This document shows, in pieces, positions 26,650-35,131 of a DNA stretch of 64,000 nucleotides. A model generated the notes under the pieces. That model ran no database searches. It saw only the letters and a list, made by a program, of their open reading frames with translations, and was not told the origin of the DNA. A program made the position numbers and the translations under genes. The DNA comes from Desulfosudis oleivorans (lineage in GTDB: Bacteria; Desulfobacterota; Desulfobacteria; Desulfobacterales; SURF-7): NCBI GenBank assembly GCA_020723325.1, contig DYJD01000028.1:1-64000 (forward strand), given 5' to 3'. The first letter of the stretch is position 1, and each line of letters starts with the position of its first letter.

Positions 26650-27789
26650 TTATACCCTCCTCATGGCATCGACAATGTTCAGGCGCATGGCCACCAGAGC
26701 CGGAATTGAACCGGAAACAAGGCCCACCAGCAGGGTGATGCCGATTCCATACAACACGGTTTCATGGGAAAGGAAAAAGACCGGCAGAAGCCCGTTGGTG
26801 GGATCACCGGACAGAGTGAAAAGCTTGCACAGACTCAAGCCCAGAAAACCGCCGATAACGGCATAGCCGATGGATTCCGCCAGTACCAGGCCGAGCACGC
26901 GCACAGGGCCGAAGCCGATGGCCTTGAGCACGGCGATTTCGTTGATTCTTTCCCGGATGGAAAGGGACATGTTGCCGCCGGTGATCAGCAGCAGGGTGAA
27001 CATGACCACGCTGCCCACGGAAAGGATGATCAGCTTGATATTGCCGAATTGTTTTACAAAGCCGGCCATAAAAGCCTTTTCCGTTTCCGTGGTGGTTTCA
27101 AAGGAGGAATTGGCAAAACGCTCGTCAACGGCCTTGGCAACAGGTCCGGCATTGTCCGGATCATGGATCCGCACCGTATACCAGCCCACATAGTCCTTGG
27201 GAAAAGGGGTGCGTTCATTCAGGTAGTTGAAGTGAAACCAGAATTGGGTGGTGTCGTCGGCCTCGCGCTTGGCGTCATACACACCGCGAATGGTGAAATC
27301 CCACAAACCCCGATAGATGGTGGCTTGGATGGGAATGCGATCGCCGATTTTCCAGTTGAAGCGCTCCAGGGTCTTGCGACCCACGATGCAGCCTTGACGG
27401 TCCCGGGCAAAGTCTTCCCATTGTTGGTCGGGGATGATGAATTCCGGAAACATGCCGCGATAGGTGTCCACATCAATGGCGAATTGGGGAAAGAAATTTT
27501 TGGGTTCCTGATAAACTCCGCCGAACCAGGAAGCAAAGGTGACGTCCTTGACTCCCTGGATCTGGCCGAGTCTTTCCTTGTAGGCAATGGGCAGGGGCAT
27601 GATCAGGGAGGTTTTATTGCGCACGATCAGGCGATCCACGCCGGCCACTTCCACACCTTGATTAAAGGACATGTCGATCACCCCCAGCAGGCCGAATAGG
27701 AACAGGGCCACGGTAAAGGAGCCGATGGTGAGAATGGTGCGCATTTTTTTGCGGCCGAGATTGGCCAGCAGCAAGGGCAGATATTTCAT
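26650..27789 (-). CDS. ABC transporter permease, MacB/FtsX type (1)
   Basis: The 379-residue permease has the same layout as the downstream paralogue: N-terminal helix (IGSFTVALFLFGLLGVI), long periplasmic domain, then three helices with RINEIAVLKAIGFG in the FtsX loop. It overlaps the ATPase gene by 4 bases. Having two different FtsX-type permeases suggests a heterodimeric exporter, like LolCE or YknZ-type pairs rather than single-gene MacB. Confidence 0.88.
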   Translation of the reverse strand: MKYLPLLLANLGRKKMRTILTIGSFTVALFLFGLLGVIDMSFNQGVEVAGVDRLIVRNKTSLIMPLPIAYKERLGQIQGVKDVTFASWFGGVYQEPKNFFPQFAIDVDTYRGMFPEFIIPDQQWEDFARDRQGCIVGRKTLERFNWKIGDRIPIQATIYRGLWDFTIRGVYDAKREADDTTQFWFHFNYLNERTPFPKDYVGWYTVRIHDPDNAGPVAKAVDERFANSSFETTTETEKAFMAGFVKQFGNIKLIILSVGSVVMFTLLLITGGNMSLSIRERINEIAVLKAIGFGPVRVLGLVLAESIGYAVIGGFLGLSLCKLFTLSGDPTNGLLPVFFLSHETVLYGIGITLLVGLVSGSIPALVAMRLNIVDAMRRV

Positions 27790-28502
27790 GGCGCTTCCCC
27801 CTTTGAATTAACGGCCAAAACGCCTTTTTCCAAATGAAATCTGGTGCCGGCCCGATTGGCGGCAAGGGGGTCGTGGGTCACCATCAGGACGGTCTTGGCA
27901 TGCTCCTGCACCAGACGGGTGAGCAGATCCAGAATTTCATTGGCGCTTTTGCGGTCCAGGTCGCCGGTGGGTTCGTCGCACAAGAGAAAAGTGGGGTCTG
28001 TGACAATGGCCCGGGCAATGGCCACGCGTTGCTCCTGGCCGCCGGACAACTGGCGCGGATAATGGCTCATGCGATCGGCCAGACCCACAATGGCAAGGGC
28101 CGCTTCCACATGACGGCGGCGTTCTGATTTGGAAAGCCTGGTGAGCAACAGGGGCAGTTCCACATTCTGAAAGGCGGTCATGACCGGAATGAGGTTGTAC
28201 ATCTGAAAGATGAACCCCACGTGGCGCGAGCGCCAGGTGGTCAGTTTTTTCGCCGACATGCCGGCGATGTCCTCGCCGTCGATGAAAATATGGCCGGAAG
28301 TGGGAACATCCAGACCCCCCAGCAAATTGAGCAGGGTGGTCTTGCCCGAGCCGCTGGGACCCATGAAGGCCACAAATTCGCCTTTATGAATGTTCAGGTT
28401 GACATCTCTCAGCACTTCAATGGTTTCACTGCCCCGTTGGTAATTTTTATGAATGTTTTTTACGGCAATCAGGGCGTCTTGAGCATGCAGATTGTTTGTC
28501 AT
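27786..28502 (-). CDS. ABC transporter ATP-binding protein, LolD/MacB type
   Basis: The 238-residue ATPase shows Walker A (GPSGSGKTTLLN near residue 46), Q-loop (FIFQMYNLIPVMTAFQNVELPL), signature LSGGQEQRVAIARAI, Walker B LLCDEPTGDLD and the switch His in VTHDP. The length and the LIPVMTAxxNVELPL stretch are typical of the LolD/MacB exporter subfamily. It powers the two downstream permeases and overlaps the first of them by 4 bases. The 150-base gap to the adaptor gene contains a heptamer repeat. Confidence 0.92.
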   Translation of the reverse strand: MTNNLHAQDALIAVKNIHKNYQRGSETIEVLRDVNLNIHKGEFVAFMGPSGSGKTTLLNLLGGLDVPTSGHIFIDGEDIAGMSAKKLTTWRSRHVGFIFQMYNLIPVMTAFQNVELPLLLTRLSKSERRRHVEAALAIVGLADRMSHYPRQLSGGQEQRVAIARAIVTDPTFLLCDEPTGDLDRKSANEILDLLTRLVQEHAKTVLMVTHDPLAANRAGTRFHLEKGVLAVNSKGEAP

Positions 28503-28581
28503 GGTTGATCCACCTTAAGAGAATAGTAGTCAGTAGTTAGGAGATAGAAGACAGAATACCATGAGATACATTTTTTGATTT

Positions 28582-28630
28582 TTTCTGATTTCTGATTTCT
28601 GATTTCTGATTTCTGATTTCTGGTTTCTGT
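28582..28630. repeat. Tandem heptamer repeat (TTTCTGA)n
   Basis: Seven consecutive 7-base units are visible: five perfect TTTCTGA, then TTTCTGG and TTTCTGT. It lies inside the efflux operon between the adaptor and the ATPase genes, downstream of the adaptor stop in transcript sense, and could vary in copy number. A second simple motif (TAGTAGTCAGTAGTTAG) is at about 28525. Confidence 0.85.
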
Positions 28631-28651
28631 ATTCTAAAATTATCCGTCATT

Positions 28652-29890
28652 TTAATTGCCGCCGGCCAACCGTGCTTTTTGTCCATCTTGAAGATTTGCG
28701 AGGTTGCCCACCGCCACTTGCTCGCCGGCAAGAATACCGGCTTGGATTTCAATGAATTGGGCATTGCTGGGGCCGCTCTTGACCGCACGGCTTTCCAAGC
28801 GGTTGTTTTTGTAAATGAAGACCACTGATTGGGCTCCATCCCGGCGCACGGCCTCAAGGGGGATGCGCACGGAATTCCCATTGATTTGCGGCTCTGCTGC
28901 CGCTTCCATAAAGGCGACCTTCACCCCCATATCCGGCAGGATCTTGGGGGAAAGGGCTTCAAAGGCAATGCGCACCTTGACCGTGGCTTTTTGACGGTCC
29001 GCCGAGGGAATAATGGTGCGCACCCGGGCCGGTATGCGCCAGTCCGGATAGGCATCCAGTATGGCTGTTACCTTTTGGCCGATTTTAACCTTGGCAATGA
29101 AGGATTCATTGATATCCACCTCGATTTCAAGGGATTCCATGTCCACGATGGTGGCGATGCCCGTGCGCGTAAACCCGCCACCGGCGGAAACAGGGGATAC
29201 GATTTCACCCACCTGGGCATCTTTGGAAACCACGATGCCGGCAAACGGAGCGGTAATGGTATAATTGGCAAGCTCCTGTTTCATTTCCGCCAGGCGGTTG
29301 CGTGAAACCTCGATCTGCTTCTGGGCCAGCTTGAGCTTGGCGGCGGTTCCATCAAACAGGGTTTTGGCATCATCCAGGTCCTTGGCGGTGATGATCCCGG
29401 TTTGGTGTAAACTCTGGCTGCGCGATAGGTTCCTTTCCGCGTTTCTCAAATTGACGTTGATCTCGGCAATGGCAGCTTCCGCTGCTTCCACTTCCGCTTC
29501 CAGGGTCCTGATCATGGCTTTGATATTCACATCGTCAAAGCGGGCCAGCACTTCCCCTTTTTCAACGCGCATACCTTCTTCCACACGCATTTCGACGATT
29601 TGTCCCGTGATTTTTGCCGCAATGGTGGCCCGCCTGCGGGGGGTTACATAACCGCTGGCGTTTAAGATCGTATGTTCCCGACCCGGCTCAATCCCCTCGG
29701 CTACAGCCGCCTTGATTGTCGCCACGGGTTCTTGGAAAAAATAAAGGAAAACTCCTGCCGCAATCAGAAGAACTACTGCCCCGCTGATGAAAAAGACCCA
29801 TTTGCCCGCGGGCCGTGCTTCCTTATCCTGCGGAGCGATGCGCAGTTGGGATATATCAGGACGGAGGGCATTGTCATCCGGCTTCAACAT
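28652..29890 (-). CDS. Efflux periplasmic adaptor (HlyD/MacA-type membrane fusion protein)
   Basis: The roughly 412-residue adaptor links the inner-membrane permeases to an outer-membrane channel. It has an N-terminal membrane anchor (VFFISGAVVLLIAAGVFLYFF), then the biotinyl-lipoyl half-motifs (GYVTPRRRATIAAKITGQIVEMRVEEG and later ITAPFAGIVVSKDAQVGE) flanking a long coiled-coil hairpin (about residues 110-190), and a beta-barrel region. Start is uncertain: in-frame ATG codons exist at 29944, 29911 and 29890; only 29890 has a GGAAAG nearby. First gene of the efflux operon. No outer-membrane channel gene is in the window. Confidence 0.88.
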   Translation of the reverse strand: MLKPDDNALRPDISQLRIAPQDKEARPAGKWVFFISGAVVLLIAAGVFLYFFQEPVATIKAAVAEGIEPGREHTILNASGYVTPRRRATIAAKITGQIVEMRVEEGMRVEKGEVLARFDDVNIKAMIRTLEAEVEAAEAAIAEINVNLRNAERNLSRSQSLHQTGIITAKDLDDAKTLFDGTAAKLKLAQKQIEVSRNRLAEMKQELANYTITAPFAGIVVSKDAQVGEIVSPVSAGGGFTRTGIATIVDMESLEIEVDINESFIAKVKIGQKVTAILDAYPDWRIPARVRTIIPSADRQKATVKVRIAFEALSPKILPDMGVKVAFMEAAAEPQINGNSVRIPLEAVRRDGAQSVVFIYKNNRLESRAVKSGPSNAQFIEIQAGILAGEQVAVGNLANLQDGQKARLAGGN

Positions 29891-30125
29891 GGTCTTTCCA
29901 TATCTTTTCATTTTCAGAAAAAAGTTGAAAGAAGGATATGGCATGGGTATTAATTTTTGGCAATGGAAAAAAATAGGTGTTGCCTTAAAAAGTATCGATC
30001 TGCTAAATTCAGGGCCGACTTTCCGGAATCGAGTGACGACAACAACCGAATTCTAAATAAAGTATTTCATTTTATTCATAATAGATAATTTCATTTTATC
30101 GGCCATGCTGCCTGAGGGAACCCTG

Positions 30126-32273
30126 ATGAAGCAAATGAAGTCCAATGGCTTGCTGTTTGTTATGTGTTTGTTGCTGAGTGTGATTTTTTTCCCGGATTTT
30201 TCCCTGGCCGGCAAGGATCAATGGACCGCCAATGGACCACCCGGAGGCGACGTTCGCGCAATGGTCGTCCATCCCAAAAGCCCTGCCGTCATTTATGCCG
30301 GCACCGGTGCTGGTATCTTTACAAGCAGCAACAGCGGTGCTGATTGGAATTCCGTGAACAACGGCCTCACCAATATAAATGTCAATGCCCTGGCCATTGA
30401 TCCGGTCAATCCCGCTATTCTATACGCCGGCACCAGCACCGGTGTATTCAGAAGCGTGGATGAGGGTGCCAATTGGACTGCCATGACCGCGGGTCTTGCC
30501 AACGCGAGCGTGTCGGCCCTGGCCGTGAATCCTTCCAGCACATCCATTGTATACGCCGGTACCAGCAATGGTATTTACAAAAGCCTCAATAACGGCGGAA
30601 GCTGGGCGCCAGTCAACAATGGCCTTACCAGCACCTATGTGAAGACGCTGGCCATCAGCCGGTTTAATGTCAATATCGTATATGCCGGTGCAAACGGCGG
30701 GGTTTTTATCAGCGGCAATGCCGGCGCCATCTGGACCGCGGCAAATAACGGCCTTACCAATACCGATGTGAATGCCCTGCTTATTGATCCGGCCAGTCCC
30801 ACAATAGTGTATGCCGGTTCCGCGGGCGGTGTCTTTAAAAGCACGGACAGCGGAGGGAACTGGGTGGCGGTCAACAACGGCCTTGCCAATACAAATATTA
30901 ATGTACTGGCCATGGATCCGGTCAACCCGGCGATATTGTATGCCGGTTCTGAAGGCGGATTGTTCAAGAGCACGGCAGCCGGCGACAGTTGGCTCGCCAT
31001 CGGAACGGACTTTTCCGGCACTGCCATCAAAGCCTTGGGTATTGACCCGAACAACCCAACCTTTCTTTACGCCGGAGTCGGTCAAATCGGTGTTTACAAA
31101 AGCACCAATGGCGGTGATGATTGGGAACCTGCCTATAATGGAATCACCAATACATTCATCAGCGCCTTGGCAATTGATCCCAAAACCACCGGCACGATTT
31201 ATGCCGCATCCACCAGCGGCGCCGTATCCAAGAGCTTGAATCAGGGCGGGACCTGGTCCGCCGCCGGCGCTACTTTTACCCATTCGCGCCTGAACACGTT
31301 GGCAGTGGATCCGGTTACACCAACGATTGTGTATGCCGGTTCCGAATCCGGGGAGGTCTTCAAGAGCAGCGACGGCGGCGCCACCTGGAGCTCGGTGGCC
31401 AGCGGCCTGACCAATAAATATGTGGAAGTTTTAGCCATTGATCCAAAGACACCCGCCATTCTCTATGCCGGCACCCATGCCAACGGCGTATTCAAGAGCA
31501 GCGACGCAGGCCGGACTTGGCTGGAAGCCAATGCTGGTTTGAATCGTCCTACGGTTACAGCCCTGGTAATTGATCCGGGCACACCCAGTACTTTATACAT
31601 AGGGACCTCGGGAAGCGGAGTATATAAGAGCAGCGACAGCGGTTCCAATTGGATTTCCGTGGGCAGCGGCAGCCTGACCAACAAAAATGTGACGGCCCTG
31701 ACCATTGATCCGAAAACACCGGCCAGCCTGTATCTCGGAACTTTCGGCGGTGTATTCAAAAGTACGGACAGCGGCAACACTTGGAGCGCCGTCAACAATG
31801 GACTGACCAGCACCATGTTGACAGCCATTGCGCTCAATCCGGATACACCGGCCATCATCTATGCCGGAACCGAAAACGGGGGCGTATTTAAAAGCCGTGA
31901 CAGCGGCAGCAGTTGGACTGCGCTTAATAACGGTCTCACCAATTTATCCGTGAATATTCTGGCTGTTGATCCCGGCGCGCCGTCCAACATTTACGCCGGT
32001 ACCGACGGCGGCGGCGTCTTTCATTATCAGGACAGCCAAGGGTCTGATGCGGATGAGGAGGAGGAGAGTTGTTTTATTAATTCCGTTAAGGAGATGAGTC
32101 CGATGAAACGAATTTTCTACCATTTTTCCTTTATTGCCTTGGGTATATCTTTTTTGGCTGTTTTGCTAGTTGACCTTTATCTGGAAGGCGTGAATCAAAA
32201 AATCCGTCATCGCGCCAATCAAAAATCGTATTTCTTAAAAGGCAATTCCTCCCAATCCGGCAGAACAAAATGA
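30126..32273 (+). CDS. Secreted beta-propeller protein of fourteen BNR-like repeats
   Basis: The roughly 715-residue protein has a signal peptide (MKQMKSNGLLFVMCLLLS, cut after SLAG). Fourteen repeats of about 43 residues follow, each with the pattern V-ALAIDP--P-ILYAGT--GGVFKS-D-G-NW--VNNGLTN. This is the sortilin/YCF48/BNR-type propeller blade; fourteen blades fit two seven-bladed propellers. After an acidic linker (SDADEEEES) comes a short tail with one transmembrane segment near residue 680, which may anchor it. That tail begins at ATG 32102 preceded by AAGGAG, so it may be a separate small gene in the same frame. GAGGGA supports ATG 30126. Role likely in cell-surface binding or envelope assembly. 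Confidence 0.8.
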   Translation: MKQMKSNGLLFVMCLLLSVIFFPDFSLAGKDQWTANGPPGGDVRAMVVHPKSPAVIYAGTGAGIFTSSNSGADWNSVNNGLTNINVNALAIDPVNPAILYAGTSTGVFRSVDEGANWTAMTAGLANASVSALAVNPSSTSIVYAGTSNGIYKSLNNGGSWAPVNNGLTSTYVKTLAISRFNVNIVYAGANGGVFISGNAGAIWTAANNGLTNTDVNALLIDPASPTIVYAGSAGGVFKSTDSGGNWVAVNNGLANTNINVLAMDPVNPAILYAGSEGGLFKSTAAGDSWLAIGTDFSGTAIKALGIDPNNPTFLYAGVGQIGVYKSTNGGDDWEPAYNGITNTFISALAIDPKTTGTIYAASTSGAVSKSLNQGGTWSAAGATFTHSRLNTLAVDPVTPTIVYAGSESGEVFKSSDGGATWSSVASGLTNKYVEVLAIDPKTPAILYAGTHANGVFKSSDAGRTWLEANAGLNRPTVTALVIDPGTPSTLYIGTSGSGVYKSSDSGSNWISVGSGSLTNKNVTALTIDPKTPASLYLGTFGGVFKSTDSGNTWSAVNNGLTSTMLTAIALNPDTPAIIYAGTENGGVFKSRDSGSSWTALNNGLTNLSVNILAVDPGAPSNIYAGTDGGGVFHYQDSQGSDADEEEESCFINSVKEMSPMKRIFYHFSFIALGISFLAVLLVDLYLEGVNQKIRHRANQKSYFLKGNSSQSGRTK

Positions 32274-32343
32274 AACCATACACGTTGACTCCTGCGGATG
32301 AAAGCGAATTCCCCGGTTGCACATGGTCCGAGATTGCTGCTGA

Positions 32344-33069
32344 TTAGATTTTTGTGTATATTGTTTCCTTTCCGGAAGCGCGTATACACCCAACATTCCT
32401 GTTCATAAGGTGACGGACGAGATATTGGAACAGAAACCGGCGCACGCCTGTTAAATTGGTGCCATATTGCTGATAGAAATCATCCGGTGCATCAAAGATG
32501 CCCAAATCCTGAACGATGCTCCGGTTCTGGATATAAGTATGATCACCCTGCCAGGCAACCGGCGGGTTGTGAAGATTGTCAGCAGCCACTCCATATCCGC
32601 AGAAAGCCCCTTTGATGTTTTGGAAGCGCTGCTGGACACTGCGCAGATAGGGTCTGTCCAGGATGAAGCCCTCCAGATTGATCCAGCGGTTCTTAAAATG
32701 GATTTCCGTCCAACTATGGATGATTTGCTGTGGAGCCAGTTGATACAATAGCCCGTCGACCACTCCGCGTTGAACGGATTTATCCACCATAAAACCATGA
32801 AACCGGCAGGGAATTTTGAGTTTTCGGAACAGGGCCATGGCTAAAGAGGTTTTGGTGTTGCATTGGCCGTAACCATCCTGCAGGATGCGGGAGGCGCGGC
32901 TATCATCGGATTCATTGTATCCAAAAACGATTTCATTTTGAACAAAATCATATACGGCCTGGATTTTGGCAAACAGGTCTCGTTCCGTCCAGTCTCTTCC
33001 TTTGATCAGCTTGTTGAAAACCGGTTGATGAAAATCCAGAATTGGTGTTTCTTGAAGGTAGTTCTTCAT
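32344..33069 (-). CDS. Transglutaminase-like cysteine protein
   Basis: The 241-residue cytosolic protein has the transglutaminase-core pattern: DGYGQCNTKTSLAMAL holds the presumed nucleophilic Cys, and HSWTEIHF the His. The usual third residue, an Asp after W, appears as Glu in WINLEG. Such proteins include peptidases and acyl/amide hydrolases. A second transglutaminase-like gene is at 47487. The gene is monocistronic and convergent with the propeller gene. Confidence 0.78.
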   Translation of the reverse strand: MKNYLQETPILDFHQPVFNKLIKGRDWTERDLFAKIQAVYDFVQNEIVFGYNESDDSRASRILQDGYGQCNTKTSLAMALFRKLKIPCRFHGFMVDKSVQRGVVDGLLYQLAPQQIIHSWTEIHFKNRWINLEGFILDRPYLRSVQQRFQNIKGAFCGYGVAADNLHNPPVAWQGDHTYIQNRSIVQDLGIFDAPDDFYQQYGTNLTGVRRFLFQYLVRHLMNRNVGCIRASGKETIYTKI

Positions 33070-33155
33070 TGTCTAATCCTCCTGACAGTTTTTGTTTAAA
33101 TTCCAAGCCAGCATTCACATTATTCCCGAAATGCCGGCAAGATGCTCAAAATTTA

Positions 33156-33938
33156 TCAGGCAGGACAGAAGATCGCTTGAACGAACTGGTCATTTTTGAA
33201 AATATCTGAGGGCGCAAAACCGAACATCAAACGGAAGGTGCGGCTGAGATGGGCTGAGTCGGCAAAACCCGCGGCATGGGCCGCCTCGGTGAAAGAGACG
33301 CCGGATAAGATGATTTTCACAGCCTGAATCAATCGCAACCAGCGCAAATACGGGCGCATGGGGATGCCGATGTTCTCCTTGAAAAGATGAATCAGGCGGG
33401 TTTCGGAAAGGGCGAGTTCAGCGGCCAGGAGCTTGGCGGAAAGGATTTTGGTTTCCATTTCCTCCATCAGTTTCAGGGCTTTTTGGATCCGGCCATCCAT
33501 GGATAGCGGTGTGCTCTTTACAAATCCCAAGGAAGACAGGATCTGAACATAAGCTTGTTTTGCCAGGTCGCAGTTCAACTGCCCCTTGGCCGATACGGAA
33601 AAGGCCGGGTTTACCTGCCGTGGATCAATGCGCGTTCCAAGGTCGGCCATGGGTGCTTGGGCCAGGAAGATGTTGGTCAAGTAGGCCCCTGGGGCGGATT
33701 CCGGTTCGATCAGCAAGAGGATATGACGGCCATAGGCGCCGTAAAATTGATGGGGGATATCTGAAGCAAGCAGGGTGGCGCTGTATGCCCCGGATTCGGA
33801 TTCCAGCGTCAGGTGGAAGGGTTCATCCAGGGCCAGGCAGAGCTGGATGGCATGATGCTGATGCCGGCTGTTGTCCTTCAAACTGCCGATAAACAGGGCA
33901 ATCCCATTCCAGAAAAACAAGCGTGAAAATTCGGCCAT
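33156..33938 (-). CDS. AraC-family transcriptional regulator
   Basis: This is a 260-residue DNA-binding regulator. The N-terminal part (about 1-150) is a ligand-sensing or oligomerisation domain without a family I can name. The C-terminal two-helix-turn-helix unit contains LALSETRLIHLFKENIG and the more conserved second motif FTEAAHAAGFADSAHLSRTFRLMFGFAPS. It stands alone, divergent from the DUF1499 lipoprotein gene, and may control itself or that gene. Confidence 0.85.
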   Translation of the reverse strand: MAEFSRLFFWNGIALFIGSLKDNSRHQHHAIQLCLALDEPFHLTLESESGAYSATLLASDIPHQFYGAYGRHILLLIEPESAPGAYLTNIFLAQAPMADLGTRIDPRQVNPAFSVSAKGQLNCDLAKQAYVQILSSLGFVKSTPLSMDGRIQKALKLMEEMETKILSAKLLAAELALSETRLIHLFKENIGIPMRPYLRWLRLIQAVKIILSGVSFTEAAHAAGFADSAHLSRTFRLMFGFAPSDIFKNDQFVQAIFCPA

Positions 33939-34078
33939 GGCGTTTTACAAACAGTCTTTCCAAAGGGTCAAGGGGTGAATAAAGTCCCAGCCGGATAACT
34001 GCATATGCAAATTTTGGCATAGGCCCATCATAATATAATTGTGCGTCCAAAACAAAAGATAAGTTTACAATTATTGAC

Positions 34079-34105
34079 TTGACATTTGATGTTTTAAAAT
34101 AATAT
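34079..34105 (+). promoter_or_regulatory. Possible promoter of the DUF1499 gene
   Basis: TTGACA (34079-34084), a short 15-base spacer and TAATAT (34100-34105) occur in a strongly AT-rich stretch about 80 bases before the start codon. The spacer is shorter than ideal. Otherwise 33939-34186 holds no recognised gene. Confidence 0.35.
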
Positions 34106-34186
34106 TGTACACAATTAATTTGGATACGATATAAAACGGCTTGATGGTTTTTCCGGCCGGAATAAATGTAGAAAGGATTGATGTAA

Positions 34187-34624
34187 ATGAATAGACCATT
34201 TTTTTTAACTGTTTGCACCATGATATTGGCGGGCTGTGCCGGGACCCAGCCCAAAAATATCGGCGTTCACAAAGGCCGCCTGAATCCTTGTCCCAATAAG
34301 CCCAATTGCGTTATCAGCGATGTGAAGGACACGGATCATTATATCGAACCCATCCGATACTCCGGCGATTACAAGACCGCCTTGGCACGCTTGAAAACCG
34401 TGGTGACTTCTTTTAAAAGAACGCGCATCGTCACGGAAGAGGAACGCTATCTCCATGTGGAATTCACCTCGTTGATTTTTCGATTTGTGGACGATGTGGA
34501 ATTTCTTATCACCGCTGAAGGGGACATCCAAGTTCGTTCCGCCTCCCGGGTCGGTTATTCTGATTTGGGGGTCAATCGAAAACGCATTGAAGCCATCCGT
34601 GCGCGGTTTGCGGAAGCGCGGTGA
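34187..34624 (+). CDS. DUF1499-family lipoprotein
   Basis: The 145-residue protein has a lipoprotein signal with lipobox LAGC (Cys18). The mature domain shows the DUF1499 hallmarks: CPNKPNCVISD near the start, Y-GDYKTALARLK, YLHVEFTSLIFRFVDDVEFL and VRSASRVGYSDLGVNRKRIE. Function of the family is unknown. It is followed after about 30 bases by the OhrR-type regulator gene and is probably co-transcribed with it. Confidence 0.85.
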   Translation: MNRPFFLTVCTMILAGCAGTQPKNIGVHKGRLNPCPNKPNCVISDVKDTDHYIEPIRYSGDYKTALARLKTVVTSFKRTRIVTEEERYLHVEFTSLIFRFVDDVEFLITAEGDIQVRSASRVGYSDLGVNRKRIEAIRARFAEAR

Positions 34625-34654
34625 TGGATTTATGAATGCTGCCGGAGAAGGCCG

Positions 34655-35131
34655 ATGAACCGCGATGAACTGCTGCGTCTGGACAATCAGCTTTGTTTTT
34701 TACTTTATGCCGCTTCCCGCATGATCGCCGGGTTATACCGACCCTTGCTGGATAAGCTCGGCATCACTTATCCCCAATACCTGGTGATGCTGGTGTTGTG
34801 GGAACATGGAGACCTTTCAGTGGGTGAAATCGGCACCCGCCTGCACCTGGATTCCGGAACACTCACTCCATTATTGAAGCGTTTGGAAAAACAGGAATTG
34901 ATTCAACGGAGTCGCTCCCTGGAAGATGAGCGCAGGGTTATGATCCGTTTAACCGACACCGGCGCGGCCATGAAAGCATCGGCTTACAGCATTCCGGAAA
35001 CCTTGATCTGCAATACCGGTATGAGTATGGCCCAATACCGAACATTGAAAGGGGAATTGGGAAAATTGTTCGACCAACTCAAGCAAGTCAAATCTTGCGC
35101 AAAGGAGCCTGGGAATCATGAAAACCTTTAG
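34655..35131 (+). CDS. MarR-family regulator of the OhrR type
   Basis: The 158-residue winged-helix repressor opens with [16 protein letters not shown], which matches OhrR organic-hydroperoxide sensors; Cys14 corresponds to the redox-sensing Cys. [16 protein letters not shown] and [18 protein letters not shown] (recognition helix and wing) also agree with OhrR. No ohr peroxidase gene lies nearby; the neighbours are a DUF1499 lipoprotein and a TPR protein, which overlaps its end by 14 bases. The regulon is therefore unclear. Confidence 0.85.
   Translation: MNRDELLRLDNQLCFLLYAASRMIAGLYRPLLDKLGITYPQYLVMLVLWEHGDLSVGEIGTRLHLDSGTLTPLLKRLEKQELIQRSRSLEDERRVMIRLTDTGAAMKASAYSIPETLICNTGMSMAQYRTLKGELGKLFDQLKQVKSCAKEPGNHENL

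Noticed and set aside
30420-31283. Minus-strand open frame of 287 codons opposite the propeller gene
   Set aside because: It arises from the repetitive codon pattern of the propeller repeats; no family features and no ribosome site.
30200-32030. Regular DNA repeats of about 130 bases resembling a repeat array
   Set aside because: They encode the protein repeats of a beta-propeller and are not a CRISPR or satellite array.
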